From positions 496,001-560,000 of the forward strand of contig CBDFMR010000005.1 of NCBI GenBank assembly GCA_965249765.1: a stretch of DNA of 64,000 nucleotides. The letters run 5' to 3'. The notes beneath the pieces are model-generated. The model had not been told where the DNA came from. It did not search any database and worked only from the letters and a program-made list of their open reading frames with translations. Made by a program: the position numbers and the translations under genes. Origin of the DNA: CBDFMR01 sp965249765. GTDB lineage: Bacteria; Bacteroidota; Bacteroidia; Chitinophagales; Saprospiraceae. Below, one piece after another: positions 26,993 to 37,300 of this stretch; the stretch's first letter is position 1; each line of letters begins with the position of its first letter.

Positions 26993-29086
26993 TCATTCAG
27001 CATATCCAATGGCAAGGGTAGCGACAATGGTGTTCTTATCAGCACGGAAAGCTTGATCGTAGCCGACAGACTCGCCGTTTTCTATCTCCCGTAACTGAAT
27101 AATGCTCGATGTCAACGAATGGACCTTCTCCAGTTTTCCCGAAAGATCTCCACTCGTGTCAAGACCATAGAGACCTAGTCCCAGCCTTACCATGTCAAAT
27201 TGATACTGAGGAAACCTAATAATACCAACAGAATTGAGGATGTGGCGTAGAGGACGGTAGCTAATTTTCTCGGAAAGTAAGTCTGTCATTTTGATATACC
27301 TCTGAATCTGAATCTGAGTAAATTCATCATGATTCTCATCATCGCTTGCCGCAAGGTGGCTGAATATTGATTCCAGTCTAATATTTGAACTGTCGGATAA
27401 AATTGAAAGTACATCCTCTATGTCGTGATCTTGGATTCCCAGTCGGTGCATACCTGTATCAACCATTAAATGCACCTTTAAGTGTTCTCCAGTCGAGTTC
27501 ACGATTTCTTTTAATTGAGATACGCTATAAACTTCTGGTTCTAGGTCATATGCAGCAAGATGGGGATATGAAGGTGGTTCTGGATTGAGAACAATAATTC
27601 TTGCATCGATTCCTGCCGTTCGTAATTCTATACCCTCAGAAGTCTTGGCTACAGCCAAAAAATCCACGTTCTTTTGCTGAAGACTCTGTGCTATTTTATA
27701 GGACCCACTTCCATATGCATCCGCCTTGATCACAGCCATTACTCGGGTATCCTGTGATAGGAAAGAGGTATACGTATCTATGTTGTGACCCAAGGCTTCT
27801 AGGTCAATGACTAGCTGTGTACGATGAGTGTGTCTTGTCAACTTATGGCTCACCCTTTCCAGACCAAAGGACCTTGCACCTTTTATTAATACTACTGCTT
27901 GATGAATAGATGGGATATCATGTAAAAGGTCATCGGTCGACGCATATCTGTATATCGCGGCTTTAGGATATTGAAGCTCAGATATTTTATCTCCCACGAG
28001 GAAAATCTGATCCTGAGGATACTTATCGAGAAGATGTGAAATAGAACTTAATAGAAGCTTCTGGTCAAGACCCATGTCTTCCATGTCAGATATGATGAGA
28101 CACTTTTGGTGACCATTATTGAGACGACTTTGTAGCTGAAGTGCAATTTCCAATGATTCCAAATCAGCACTATACGCATCATTAATAATTACGGAATCAT
28201 TGATAGCATCTAGCACTTCGAGTCTCATGCTTAAGGGATAAAGAAGTTTTAATTTGTCTCTTATTACGTCTTCGTCATAACCGAGAAAACTCATAGCTGC
28301 AGCACATAATTCGATATTCGATGCAACATATGGATGGTTTTCATTGCTTGCTGGAATAAGGTGACTTGGACAAGTGAAGATCGACTTGGATGGATAATAC
28401 CGTCTTACTTTTTCTTCCCATTCTATCGTGCAAATGATACTCTCAGCATCCTTTGCCAACTGCAGTTTTTCCTTCAGCTTCTCTTCACGACCAGTAAATC
28501 CACTGTCATGAGCTGACCCTAATCCTGTGAATATCATTACGTCAGGAGAGATAATCTTCGCGAGACTATCCATTTCTTCCTTCCTAGATATACCCGCTTC
28601 GAATATGCCAATATTGTGATCAGTGGTAATTCTCAAAACGGAGATCGGAACACCTATCTGAGAATTGAAACTTCTAGGACTACGAATGATTTTGTAGTCG
28701 TCCTTGAGCATTGACCAAAGCCACTCTTTGACGATGGTTTTTCCATTACTTCCTGTGATCCCCAAGACTTTTAACCCAAAAGAATGGCGGTGATGAGCTG
28801 CCAACTCCTGAATGGCCTTCAACACATTTGTCACTTTGATCAATGTAGCATCACTAGGTAGGTCTACAGAGTCATATACACAGAATACTCTTACGCCTTG
28901 ATCATAAGCTTTCTTCACGAAATCATGCCCGTCTCGATGTATACCTTTTATAGCTAAGAACATTGCCTGATAACCATAAGATATTCGCCTGCTATCAAAA
29001 TAAATATGAGCAGTATTGACGAATCTGTCATCTGGTCCGATTAAAGAACCATCAACGATTTTTGATATTTCTATGGCGCGATACAC
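26993..29086 (-). CDS. murF: MurF - alanine racemase fusion, truncated in the racemase domain
   Basis: The 697-residue product starts with a full MurF domain (about 1-450), which adds D-Ala-D-Ala to UDP-MurNAc-tripeptide: LGITGSNGKTIVKEWLW is the ATP loop, then FEAGISRKEEMDSLAKIISP and NDSVIINDAYSADLESLEIA. The second half is the alanine racemase barrel (from about 452), with the PLP lysine in AVIKADAYG, MVDTGMHRLGIQ and the catalytic Tyr region ESVGYDQAF. It stops early at VATLAIGYAE, where GYADG is expected; a one-base shift would let it run on as MRKSGNER before the rearranged repeat. MurF may still work; racemase is probably lost. It follows purD by two bases. Confidence 0.88.
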   Translation of the reverse strand: MYRAIEISKIVDGSLIGPDDRFVNTAHIYFDSRRISYGYQAMFLAIKGIHRDGHDFVKKAYDQGVRVFCVYDSVDLPSDATLIKVTNVLKAIQELAAHHRHSFGLKVLGITGSNGKTIVKEWLWSMLKDDYKIIRSPRSFNSQIGVPISVLRITTDHNIGIFEAGISRKEEMDSLAKIISPDVMIFTGLGSAHDSGFTGREEKLKEKLQLAKDAESIICTIEWEEKVRRYYPSKSIFTCPSHLIPASNENHPYVASNIELCAAAMSFLGYDEDVIRDKLKLLYPLSMRLEVLDAINDSVIINDAYSADLESLEIALQLQSRLNNGHQKCLIISDMEDMGLDQKLLLSSISHLLDKYPQDQIFLVGDKISELQYPKAAIYRYASTDDLLHDIPSIHQAVVLIKGARSFGLERVSHKLTRHTHRTQLVIDLEALGHNIDTYTSFLSQDTRVMAVIKADAYGSGSYKIAQSLQQKNVDFLAVAKTSEGIELRTAGIDARIIVLNPEPPSYPHLAAYDLEPEVYSVSQLKEIVNSTGEHLKVHLMVDTGMHRLGIQDHDIEDVLSILSDSSNIRLESIFSHLAASDDENHDEFTQIQIQRYIKMTDLLSEKISYRPLRHILNSVGIIRFPQYQFDMVRLGLGLYGLDTSGDLSGKLEKVHSLTSSIIQLREIENGESVGYDQAFRADKNTIVATLAIGYAE

Positions 29087-29088
29087 TT

Positions 29089-30357
29089 CTATAAGTCAAA
29101 TCCAATGTCTCCTCTAAAAGTTTTACCTTCAAAATCAATGTTGGAAGCAGTTTCATAGCAAGTTTTAAGGGCAGACTCTTTATCATCACCCAGAGCTGTG
29201 ATAGCTATCACACGACCTCCATTCGTCACTATTTCATTGCTTTCTAATGTAGTTCCTGCCTGAAAAATAAGTGCATCATGACGAGCATCAATGCCATTTA
29301 TTATTTTCCCCTTCTCATATTTTCCTGGATATCCTTCTGATACAAGCATAACAGTCGCCGCCGTTTTATCAGAAATCTTAAGATCTATGCTTTCAAGGTC
29401 TTGGGTTGCTATTGCGCTGAACAATTCTACAATATCTGACTGGATTCTAGGAACAATTGCTTCTGTTTCTGGATCACCAAAACGACAGTTATATTCTATG
29501 ACATATGGATCGGAGTCCACCTCTATAAGACCTAGAAAGATGATCCCTCGGTAAGAAATGGCCTCTTCCATTAGTCCATTGACGGTAGGGATAATTACCC
29601 GTTCAATGACTTTTTCCATCATTTTGTCATCAACGAATCCAGGAGGAGATACAGCCCCCATGCCACCGGTATTGAGACCCGTGTCTCCTTCACCTATTCT
29701 TTTGTAGTCCTTTGCAACGGGGAGGATTTTCCAATTTTTGTCATCAAAAGCTACAAAAACCGAAAACTCAATTCCAGAAAGGAATTCTTCAATAACCACC
29801 TTATTGGAAGCTTGACCAAATTTTCCATAGAGCATATCGCTAAGTTCTTTTTTGGCATCATCTAAAGAATCGAGAATAACAACACCCTTACCTGCGGCCA
29901 AGCCATCGGCCTTTAAAACATAAGGTGGGTTGGATTTGTCAAGAAACAGATTACCTTCTTCTAAGGTGTCAAGACTTACTTCCTTGTATTTGGCTGTAGG
30001 GATGCTGTATTTGTCCATAAATTCCTTCGCAAATGCCTTGCTACCTTCTAAGTGAGCACCTTTTTCTGAGGGACCTACAACTCTCACATGACTGAGATGG
30101 CTTCTTTCTGAAAAGAAATCAGATATCCCATCGACCAGCGGTTGTTCAGGACCCACGACAATCATGTTTACCTCATTGCCGATGACAAATTTCTCAACTT
30201 CTTCAAATTCGTGGATGTCAAGGTCTACGTTTTGCCCATAATTAAGCGTGCCTGCATTTCCAGGGGATATGAACAATTGATCCACCTGATGGGATTGCGA
30301 AATCTTCCAGGCCAGTGCTGACTCCCTTCCTCCTCCCCCTAACAGCAATATCCTCAT
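29089..30357 (-). CDS. purD: Phosphoribosylamine-glycine ligase
   Basis: Second step of de novo purine synthesis: joins glycine to 5-phosphoribosylamine with ATP. The 422-residue protein has the N-domain start RILLLGGGGRESALAWKI, the ATP-grasp domain with PYVLKADGLAAGKGVVILDS and YRGIIFLGLIEVDSDPYVIE, NCRFGDPETEA for metal and substrate, and the C-domain VMLVSEGYPGKYEKG. Full length. It lies upstream of murF-alr with a two-base gap, so the two probably share a transcript. Confidence 0.97.
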   Translation of the reverse strand: MRILLLGGGGRESALAWKISQSHQVDQLFISPGNAGTLNYGQNVDLDIHEFEEVEKFVIGNEVNMIVVGPEQPLVDGISDFFSERSHLSHVRVVGPSEKGAHLEGSKAFAKEFMDKYSIPTAKYKEVSLDTLEEGNLFLDKSNPPYVLKADGLAAGKGVVILDSLDDAKKELSDMLYGKFGQASNKVVIEEFLSGIEFSVFVAFDDKNWKILPVAKDYKRIGEGDTGLNTGGMGAVSPPGFVDDKMMEKVIERVIIPTVNGLMEEAISYRGIIFLGLIEVDSDPYVIEYNCRFGDPETEAIVPRIQSDIVELFSAIATQDLESIDLKISDKTAATVMLVSEGYPGKYEKGKIINGIDARHDALIFQAGTTLESNEIVTNGGRVIAITALGDDKESALKTCYETASNIDFEGKTFRGDIGFDL

Positions 30358-30416
30358 ATAGACGATTTAAAAATGACAATAAATGTAACAAGGAGGCTAG
30401 TATTGAACTTAGTAAT

Positions 30417-30656
30417 ATGAATATATTTGAAAATGATTACACCCAGTTTCTACCGTAGGATGAGCATTTCGAATTACATGGTTCAATTAGGGCGGATAAA
30501 ATTGTTGTCCAATGTTGTTGCAACAAAGACAGTTTCGAGAAAATTATCAATGATTTTGGATTCGAGAAAATTCGATGTAGGGCATTAAGGTTTATGGTAA
30601 GAAATATAAAATTTATCGGTTTCGATCAAATTGAGGAGTCAATTAGAACCCTTTAG
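30417..30656 (+). pseudogene. Possible small broken gene, unrecognised
   Basis: An 80-codon frame from ATG 30417 is interrupted by TAG at codon 14 (30456-30458) and then stays open to 30656. The second part (DKIVVQCCCNKDSFEKIIND, FGFEKIRCRALRFMVRNIKF) looks coding-like with three adjacent Cys. No family is recognised. It lies in an otherwise empty 376-base gap between purD and ruvA and could be chance. Confidence 0.25.
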
Positions 30657-30703
30657 AAACAAGGACACACATTATAGAAAAATCTAATATATTAAGATTT
30701 TAG

Positions 30704-30711
30704 TATCTTTG
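30704..30711 (+). promoter_or_regulatory. -7 box for ruvA (and perhaps sprA)
   Basis: TATCTTTG matches TAnnTTTG, 22 bases before the TTG start of ruvA. A -33 TTG at normal spacing is not obvious. Confidence 0.5.
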
Positions 30712-30733
30712 GTATCAAACAAAATCGTTCAGT

Positions 30734-31324
30734 TTGATAGCTTTTATTGAAGGAGAGGTCAATCACCTCGAACCCACCCATGTCTACATTAACTGTGGTG
30801 GAGTGGGATATCATGTAAATATAGGACTACACACTTTTTCCAGGATTGAAGGGATGTCACAAGTGAAACTATTCACCTACCTTCATGTTACTGAGAATTC
30901 CCACAGTCTTTATGGCTTTTATGATGAAGCTGAGAAAAAGATGTTCACTTATCTAATATCCGTATCAGGAATTGGCCCCAATACAGCTCGGGTGGTACTG
31001 AGTTATATGACCTATGATGAAGCTCGATCGGCAATTATAAGTGAAAATGTCGCTGCTTTCAATAAAGTTAAAGGCATAGGGCCAAAAACTGCTAAGAGAA
31101 TCATCCTAGATCTTAAGGATAAAGTGTTTAAGGAGATGGGAGAAGGAGAAATAATATCGACGGTTTCTCACAATACCATACGTGATGAGGCGTTATCTGC
31201 TCTAGTTGCCTTAGGTTTTCAACGAAAAATTGTCGAAAAACAAGTTGATCAAGCCCTAGCTGGTAATCAGGCTCCCGCCGAAGTTGAAGAATTGATTAAA
31301 ATTGTGCTCAGAAACATGTCATAA
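30734..31324 (+). CDS. ruvA: Holliday junction branch migration protein RuvA
   Basis: Binds four-way junctions as a tetramer and loads the RuvB motor. The 196-residue protein has the OB-fold domain (MIAFIEGEVNHLEPTHVYIN, VTENSHSLYGFYDEAEKKMF), the two helix-hairpin-helix motifs (LISVSGIGPNTARVVLS, FNKVKGIGPKTAKRIILDL) and the C-terminal RuvB-binding domain (RDEALSALVALGFQRK). Length normal. Start is TTG at 30734, placed just after the -7 box. ruvA next to sprA is a known arrangement in this phylum. Confidence 0.96.
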   Translation: MIAFIEGEVNHLEPTHVYINCGGVGYHVNIGLHTFSRIEGMSQVKLFTYLHVTENSHSLYGFYDEAEKKMFTYLISVSGIGPNTARVVLSYMTYDEARSAIISENVAAFNKVKGIGPKTAKRIILDLKDKVFKEMGEGEIISTVSHNTIRDEALSALVALGFQRKIVEKQVDQALAGNQAPAEVEELIKIVLRNMS

Positions 31325-31393
31325 TTTAACAATCCAACCACTTATTTATATACTCAGATCATAGTATAGGACGTTTTAAGAGAATGTTTTTTA

Positions 31394-34300
31394 ATGAGAG
31401 ATAACCTAGGATATTTGAGACTATTGAATTTTACCAGTGCTAGTGCCAAGATAAGAGTACTGCTGACCACGACATTCGTGTCACTGACCTTGATAATATG
31501 TGCCTCTCATACAGGTGGATATAACATAGATGATTCATACATCATCAGTATTGAGGCAGCAGATACCATTCCGTTGAAAGATCGTCATGGAGACTTTATC
31601 AACGATGACACCTACAACCCTTTTGACATTACTCCCAGCATAATCACCCAGGAGGTCGAGTATGATCCAGAGACGGGCAATTATATTATTCTTGAAAAGA
31701 TAGGTGACGAATACTATCGTACACCATCCTATATGACTTTTGAAGAATACATGGACTGGAGAGCAGAACAGCAGGAACGAGAATATTTCGCCAAGCTTGC
31801 AGGGATCAATACCGGAATAAAAAGTAGCTCAGGAAAGGTGGATCCGATGGCTCGCATCGACGTTGAGAAGAATTTAGTGGATCGCCTTTTTGGAGGAACA
31901 GAGGTTGATATTCAACCACAGGGAAATATAGATTTGACATTTGGTTTGGACTATCAGAAGATAGATAACCCCACGATTCCTGTAAGACAACAAAGACAAG
32001 GCCCGTTCTTGGATTTTGACATGGACATTCAGATGAATGTTGATGGACAGATTGGAGAAAAACTTAAGTTGGGATTCAACTACGACACACAAGCTACATT
32101 TGACTTTGATAGAAAAATCAAGCTTGAGTATGATACGGAGGCGTTTTCTGAGGATGACATTATCAAGAAACTCGAAGCGGGGAATGTCAGCATGCCTCTC
32201 AAAGGACAGCTTATTCAGGGAAGTCAGAATCTCTTTGGTCTCAAGACGGAGCTACAATTCGGGAGGCTCCGAGTCACGGGACTGGCATCGCAACAAAAAT
32301 CAAAGCAAGAAGAACTAGTCATTGAAGGTGGAAGTCTTGTACAAGAGTTTGAAATAAGACCGGATGAATATGATGAGAACAGACACTTCTTCCTCAGTCA
32401 CTATCATAGAGATAATTTTGAAAGGGCGCTTGCAAACCTTCCTAATATCAATAGTCAGTTTAGAATAAGTAGAATTCAGGTTTGGATTACCGGAGATAGA
32501 GATATCAATGTAGAGAACACAAGTATGATCTGTGCATTGTCAGATATCGCTGAATCTGACCCATCTAAATACACTCAAGACAATCCTGTTTTTACTCCGA
32601 CATTTGGATTAGGTGCAGAGTTTAGATCTGTGAACAGCGACACTTTGCCTGATAATAGGGTAAATGGGCTTTATGACCTACTGGTCAATGATGAACCGAC
32701 TAGAAATATTGTCAATGCCGCAACGAACCTAAGGACAGTATATCAAATGAACCAGACAAGGGATTTTGAGATATTCAGGGGGAGAAAACTGTCACAAGGA
32801 GAATTTACATATCACCCGGAACTAGGGATCATTTCCCTTAATGTAAGACTCCGACCAAACCAAGTCCTCGCGGTTGCTTATGAGTTCAATTACACTTATA
32901 ATGGTGAGACGGTATATAAGGTAGGAGAGTTGACCGAGGATGGCTCAGCAAGTAATCTTGATGAAATGGAGAATGTCCAACCAGACAACCTACTCTATAC
33001 CAAGATGCTTAAGAGCACAAACCAAAGAGTTTCGCTCCCACAATGGGACCTGATGATGAAGAATGTTTATCCCTTGGGTACAGCTCAAGTAAATCAGGAG
33101 GACTTTCAATTTGATATCTTTTTTGAAGACAATACCGACGGATCACTCAAAAGGTTTTTACCAGAGCCTGGATTTAAGAGAAAACCACTCTTAGACGTGT
33201 TTAATCTTGATCGACTCAATTCACAACTTGATCCACAACAAGACGGAATATTTGATTTTGTTCCTGGTATTACGATCATCCCACGTAGTGGAAGTGTCAT
33301 TTTTCCCGTATTGGAGCCTTTTGGAAAATCATTGAATGATCTACTGGGACCAGCATTGGCTGACAAATATGACTTTCAAGAGCTATATGACAGCACACTT
33401 ACTGCGTCCCGAGAGCTCCTACATAAAAACCGATTTGTCCTTAAGGGAAAATACAAATCAAGTATATCATCGGATATTAGTTTAGGGACATTCAACATAC
33501 CTCAAGGTTCTGTAACAGTAAGAGCTGGAGGAGTTATCCTGAAAGAAGGTATTGACTATGAGATAGATTATGGCATCGGTAGGTTGAGAATCATCAACGA
33601 TGCTTATCTCCAGTCAGGAACACCGATCAGAGTTTCCTTCGAAGACAATTCTGTATTTAGTCTACAACAGAAGACCATGTTTGGGTTACGTGCAGAGTAT
33701 GAGTTTAGCAAGAATCTCACGATGGGAGCAACCTATATTAGACTCTTTGAAAGACCCTTTACTAAGAAAGTAAACTTGGGCGATGACCCCATCAATAATA
33801 GAATATTTGGGCTTGACCTCAACTATAGTACGGAATCAGATTTCATTACGAAGGCAATTGATAAATTACCGTTTTATAGTACGAAGGAAAAATCTTCATT
33901 AAGCTTTTCTACTGAACTAGCAGCAATCAAGCCTGGTCACAGTGGGGCTATCAACCTTCCAGATGAAGACGTAGGAGTGGTAAGTATTGATGACTTTGAA
34001 GGTGCTGGCAGTTCTATTCCCTTGGGTACACAGACCAATCAATGGGTACTTGCAAGTACGCCTCCGGCTTTCCCAGAATCACAACTCGCAGATAATCATG
34101 AGTATGGAAAGAATCGTGCAAAACTTAGCTGGTATCAGATAGACAATACAGCGCGACGAGGTGGAGACGTTGCAAGCCCATACGCAAGCAATGTTGATCC
34201 CGATAGATTGTTTGGAAGGCAAACTCCACAAAATCAATTTAGAAGTCTATTCACGTTCGACTTGTCGTACTTTCCGGATGAGAGAGGACCATATAATTTT

Positions 34301-37300
34301 GACACGGAAAATTCATATTGGGATGAGTCGTCACGGACGATTAAATTGGAGAATCCAGAGGATCGATGGGGTGGTATCATGAGATATCTGACCAATAATG
34401 ATTTTGAAGCATCAAATGTGGAATACATTGAATTCTGGTTACTGAATCCATATATAGATCCCAGTACACATGAAACCGATGAGGAAGGTTACTTATACTT
34501 CCAGTTTGGCAATGTATCAGAGGATATATTGAAGGACAACCTTCAGTTTTTCGAGAGCAGTATTTCTGTAGATCCTACCGAGATGCTCCCCGAGGCAGAG
34601 ACGGTATGGGGTAAGATTCCCTTGAGAAACCCCATCAATAATGGTCTTGTAGCGGATCAAAATGGAGGTTCTGCACAGGACGTAGGATATGATGGCCTTA
34701 CAAATGCTGAAGAGGCCTTGTTTTTTGAGGACTATATCCAGGAAATGGTAATGAACCGTGATGTTCCTGCTGATGAGATAGGGGCGGACCCCGCTGGTGA
34801 CGACTGGAAGTACTTTAATGATGATAGTTACATCAATGAAACCAGCCTTGTACAACGATATAAGAATTATAGCAATCCTCATGGTAATAGACCAGATGGA
34901 AACAATGAGGAGAGAGGAGGACAACCATTTGGTGAAGGAGAGGATCTAAACAACAATAAATCCCTAGAGCAGGGAGAGAGTTACTATGAGTTTGAAGTTC
35001 CCATATTCCATAATGGATCAGGAGAAATTGATGTGACCAGCAACCAATATATAAGGCAGGAAAAGGAAGTCGATGGCAACAAATGGTATAGATTCCAGAT
35101 TCCTATAGTTTCTGGAAGGGCTGTAGGTGGAATAGAGGGATTGCGTTCTATACAATTTGCTAGGATGTACTTGACAGGATTCTCGAAACCAAAGACCATG
35201 AGATTTGCGGAGTTGGAACTTGTCAGAAATCAGTGGAGAAGATTGGATCCGACTTGTAGGGCAGGTGATGTTGGACCAGAATTCTCAATTGACGATGTAA
35301 GTTTTCAGGAGCATTCCAGTAAGGAACCCTTTAATTACGTAAAGCCTCGTGGAATTGTACAAGAGGAATATTTCAATTCATTCTCTAATATATTACAAGA
35401 TGAAAAGGCATTGTCTTTACAGTTCTGCGGATTGGGAGATAGCTGTGAAATATCTGTTTACAAGCTGACACAGCTTGACCTTAGGGTCTTTGAGAACATG
35501 CAGATGTTTGTCCATGCTGAGGATCATCAAAACAATATGGTAGACAGAGATCTTTCAGTATTCCTAAGGGTAGGTAAGGACTTTAGAAACAACTATTATG
35601 AATATGAGATCCCACTAGTGGTATCCGATTTCACATTAATGGGTGCTGAGGCTGAAGATATAGTCTGGCCTGAAAATAACATGTTTGATTTTTCACTTAA
35701 AGAATTTACAGAACTCAAAAAAGAGCGAAACATTCAGGGTACACCAAGGGAGATATACACACGAGGAATAGATAGAGATGGTGATGGGGAAGATGATGCG
35801 TTTGTAAAAATCAAGGGAAATCCGAGCCTTGGATATGTCAAAGGGATACAGGTAGGGGTGAGAGAAATAGGGCCGAGTGTAAATGACACTTACTGTGGTG
35901 AAGTCTGGATTAATGAGTTGCGAGTAAGCGGGCTACAAGAGCGAGGTGGCTGGGCAGGACTGGCAAGGATGGAGATGAAACTGGCTGACCTAGGAGATTT
36001 CACAGCTGCGGGAGGATATAGCAGTATTGGTTTCGGCACACTGGACCAGAAACTTGATGAGAGAAGCAAGGATGAAATCATTGACTATGATCTCGCTACC
36101 AATTTACAGCTCGGAAAATTCTTTCCTAATAGCTGGGGGCTACAGATACCCTTTTATGCGCAGTATGCTAAGAGTATAAAAAATCCCGAATTTGACCCAT
36201 ACGAGCTTGACCTTACTGTTGCTGAAGCAAAGGAGTCTGCTTCCAATCCAAGTGACGTAGATGAACGAGCACAAGATGTAACCACCATCAAGACCTTCAA
36301 TTTTGTCAACGTAAAAAAAGGATCAGGTGGTGGAAGCAAGAATAATAAAGGATCAGGAAAAAAGTCTGGATCACCAAAGCCATGGAGCATTAGTAATATC
36401 AGCGCAAGCTACTCGTTTACTGAGATCAATCATCATGACCCGCTCATCAAGAAGGATCAGACCCGAGATCAAAAGCTGGGACTGGATTATAATTACTCGA
36501 CCAAGCCGCTCTATATTCAACCTTTCAAAGGTCTTAAAGGGGGAAGTATGAAATGGTTGAAGGAATTTAATTTCAATTTTATTCCCAATTCATTCAGCTT
36601 CAATACACAGGTGAGAAGATTGCAAAATCAAAGGGAATTCAGATTACCCGAAGATCCCATATTTGCATTTAATGATCAGAGATTTGATTGGGAGAGAAAA
36701 TATGCTCTACAATGGGATCTGACCAAGTCGCTTAAGTTAAATTTTAATGCTAGTAATACCTCTGTCATCGACGAGCTACGACAAGTGGGTATAGCTGATA
36801 CTCCAGATCAGAGAGAGTGGGTAGACGAAAGAGGAGATACTGTAACCAGTAGGGTACGTGATGATTCTAAGTATGTAGGCGAATATTGGAAAGACAAGTT
36901 CAAGAGTGGAGGTAGGAATAAAAATTATAACCATCAGCTTAAATTAGTCTACTCAGTACCATTTAAGCATATTCCTGTTTTGGATTGGATGTCTGTCAAG
37001 GCTCAATACATTGCAGATTATGGGTGGTCGGCAGCACCATTGTCGTTGGATACCCTTGGCAATGTCATCCAGAATGGACAGCAAAGATCGATCAACGCCA
37101 CTTTTAGTTTCGATAAATTGTATAAGAAATCCGGATACTTGTCGTCGATCCAGTCAGGCAAAAGCAAGAAAAGCAAACGGAAGAGAAAGAGAACATCCGT
37201 CAAGGGTGCAGATGAGGCGATCAGAGCATTGGAAAAAGATGGGACGAAAAAAGATGAAAAGGAAGGTGCTGGGAAGGAGGATCGGAAGAAAGGAAACGAG

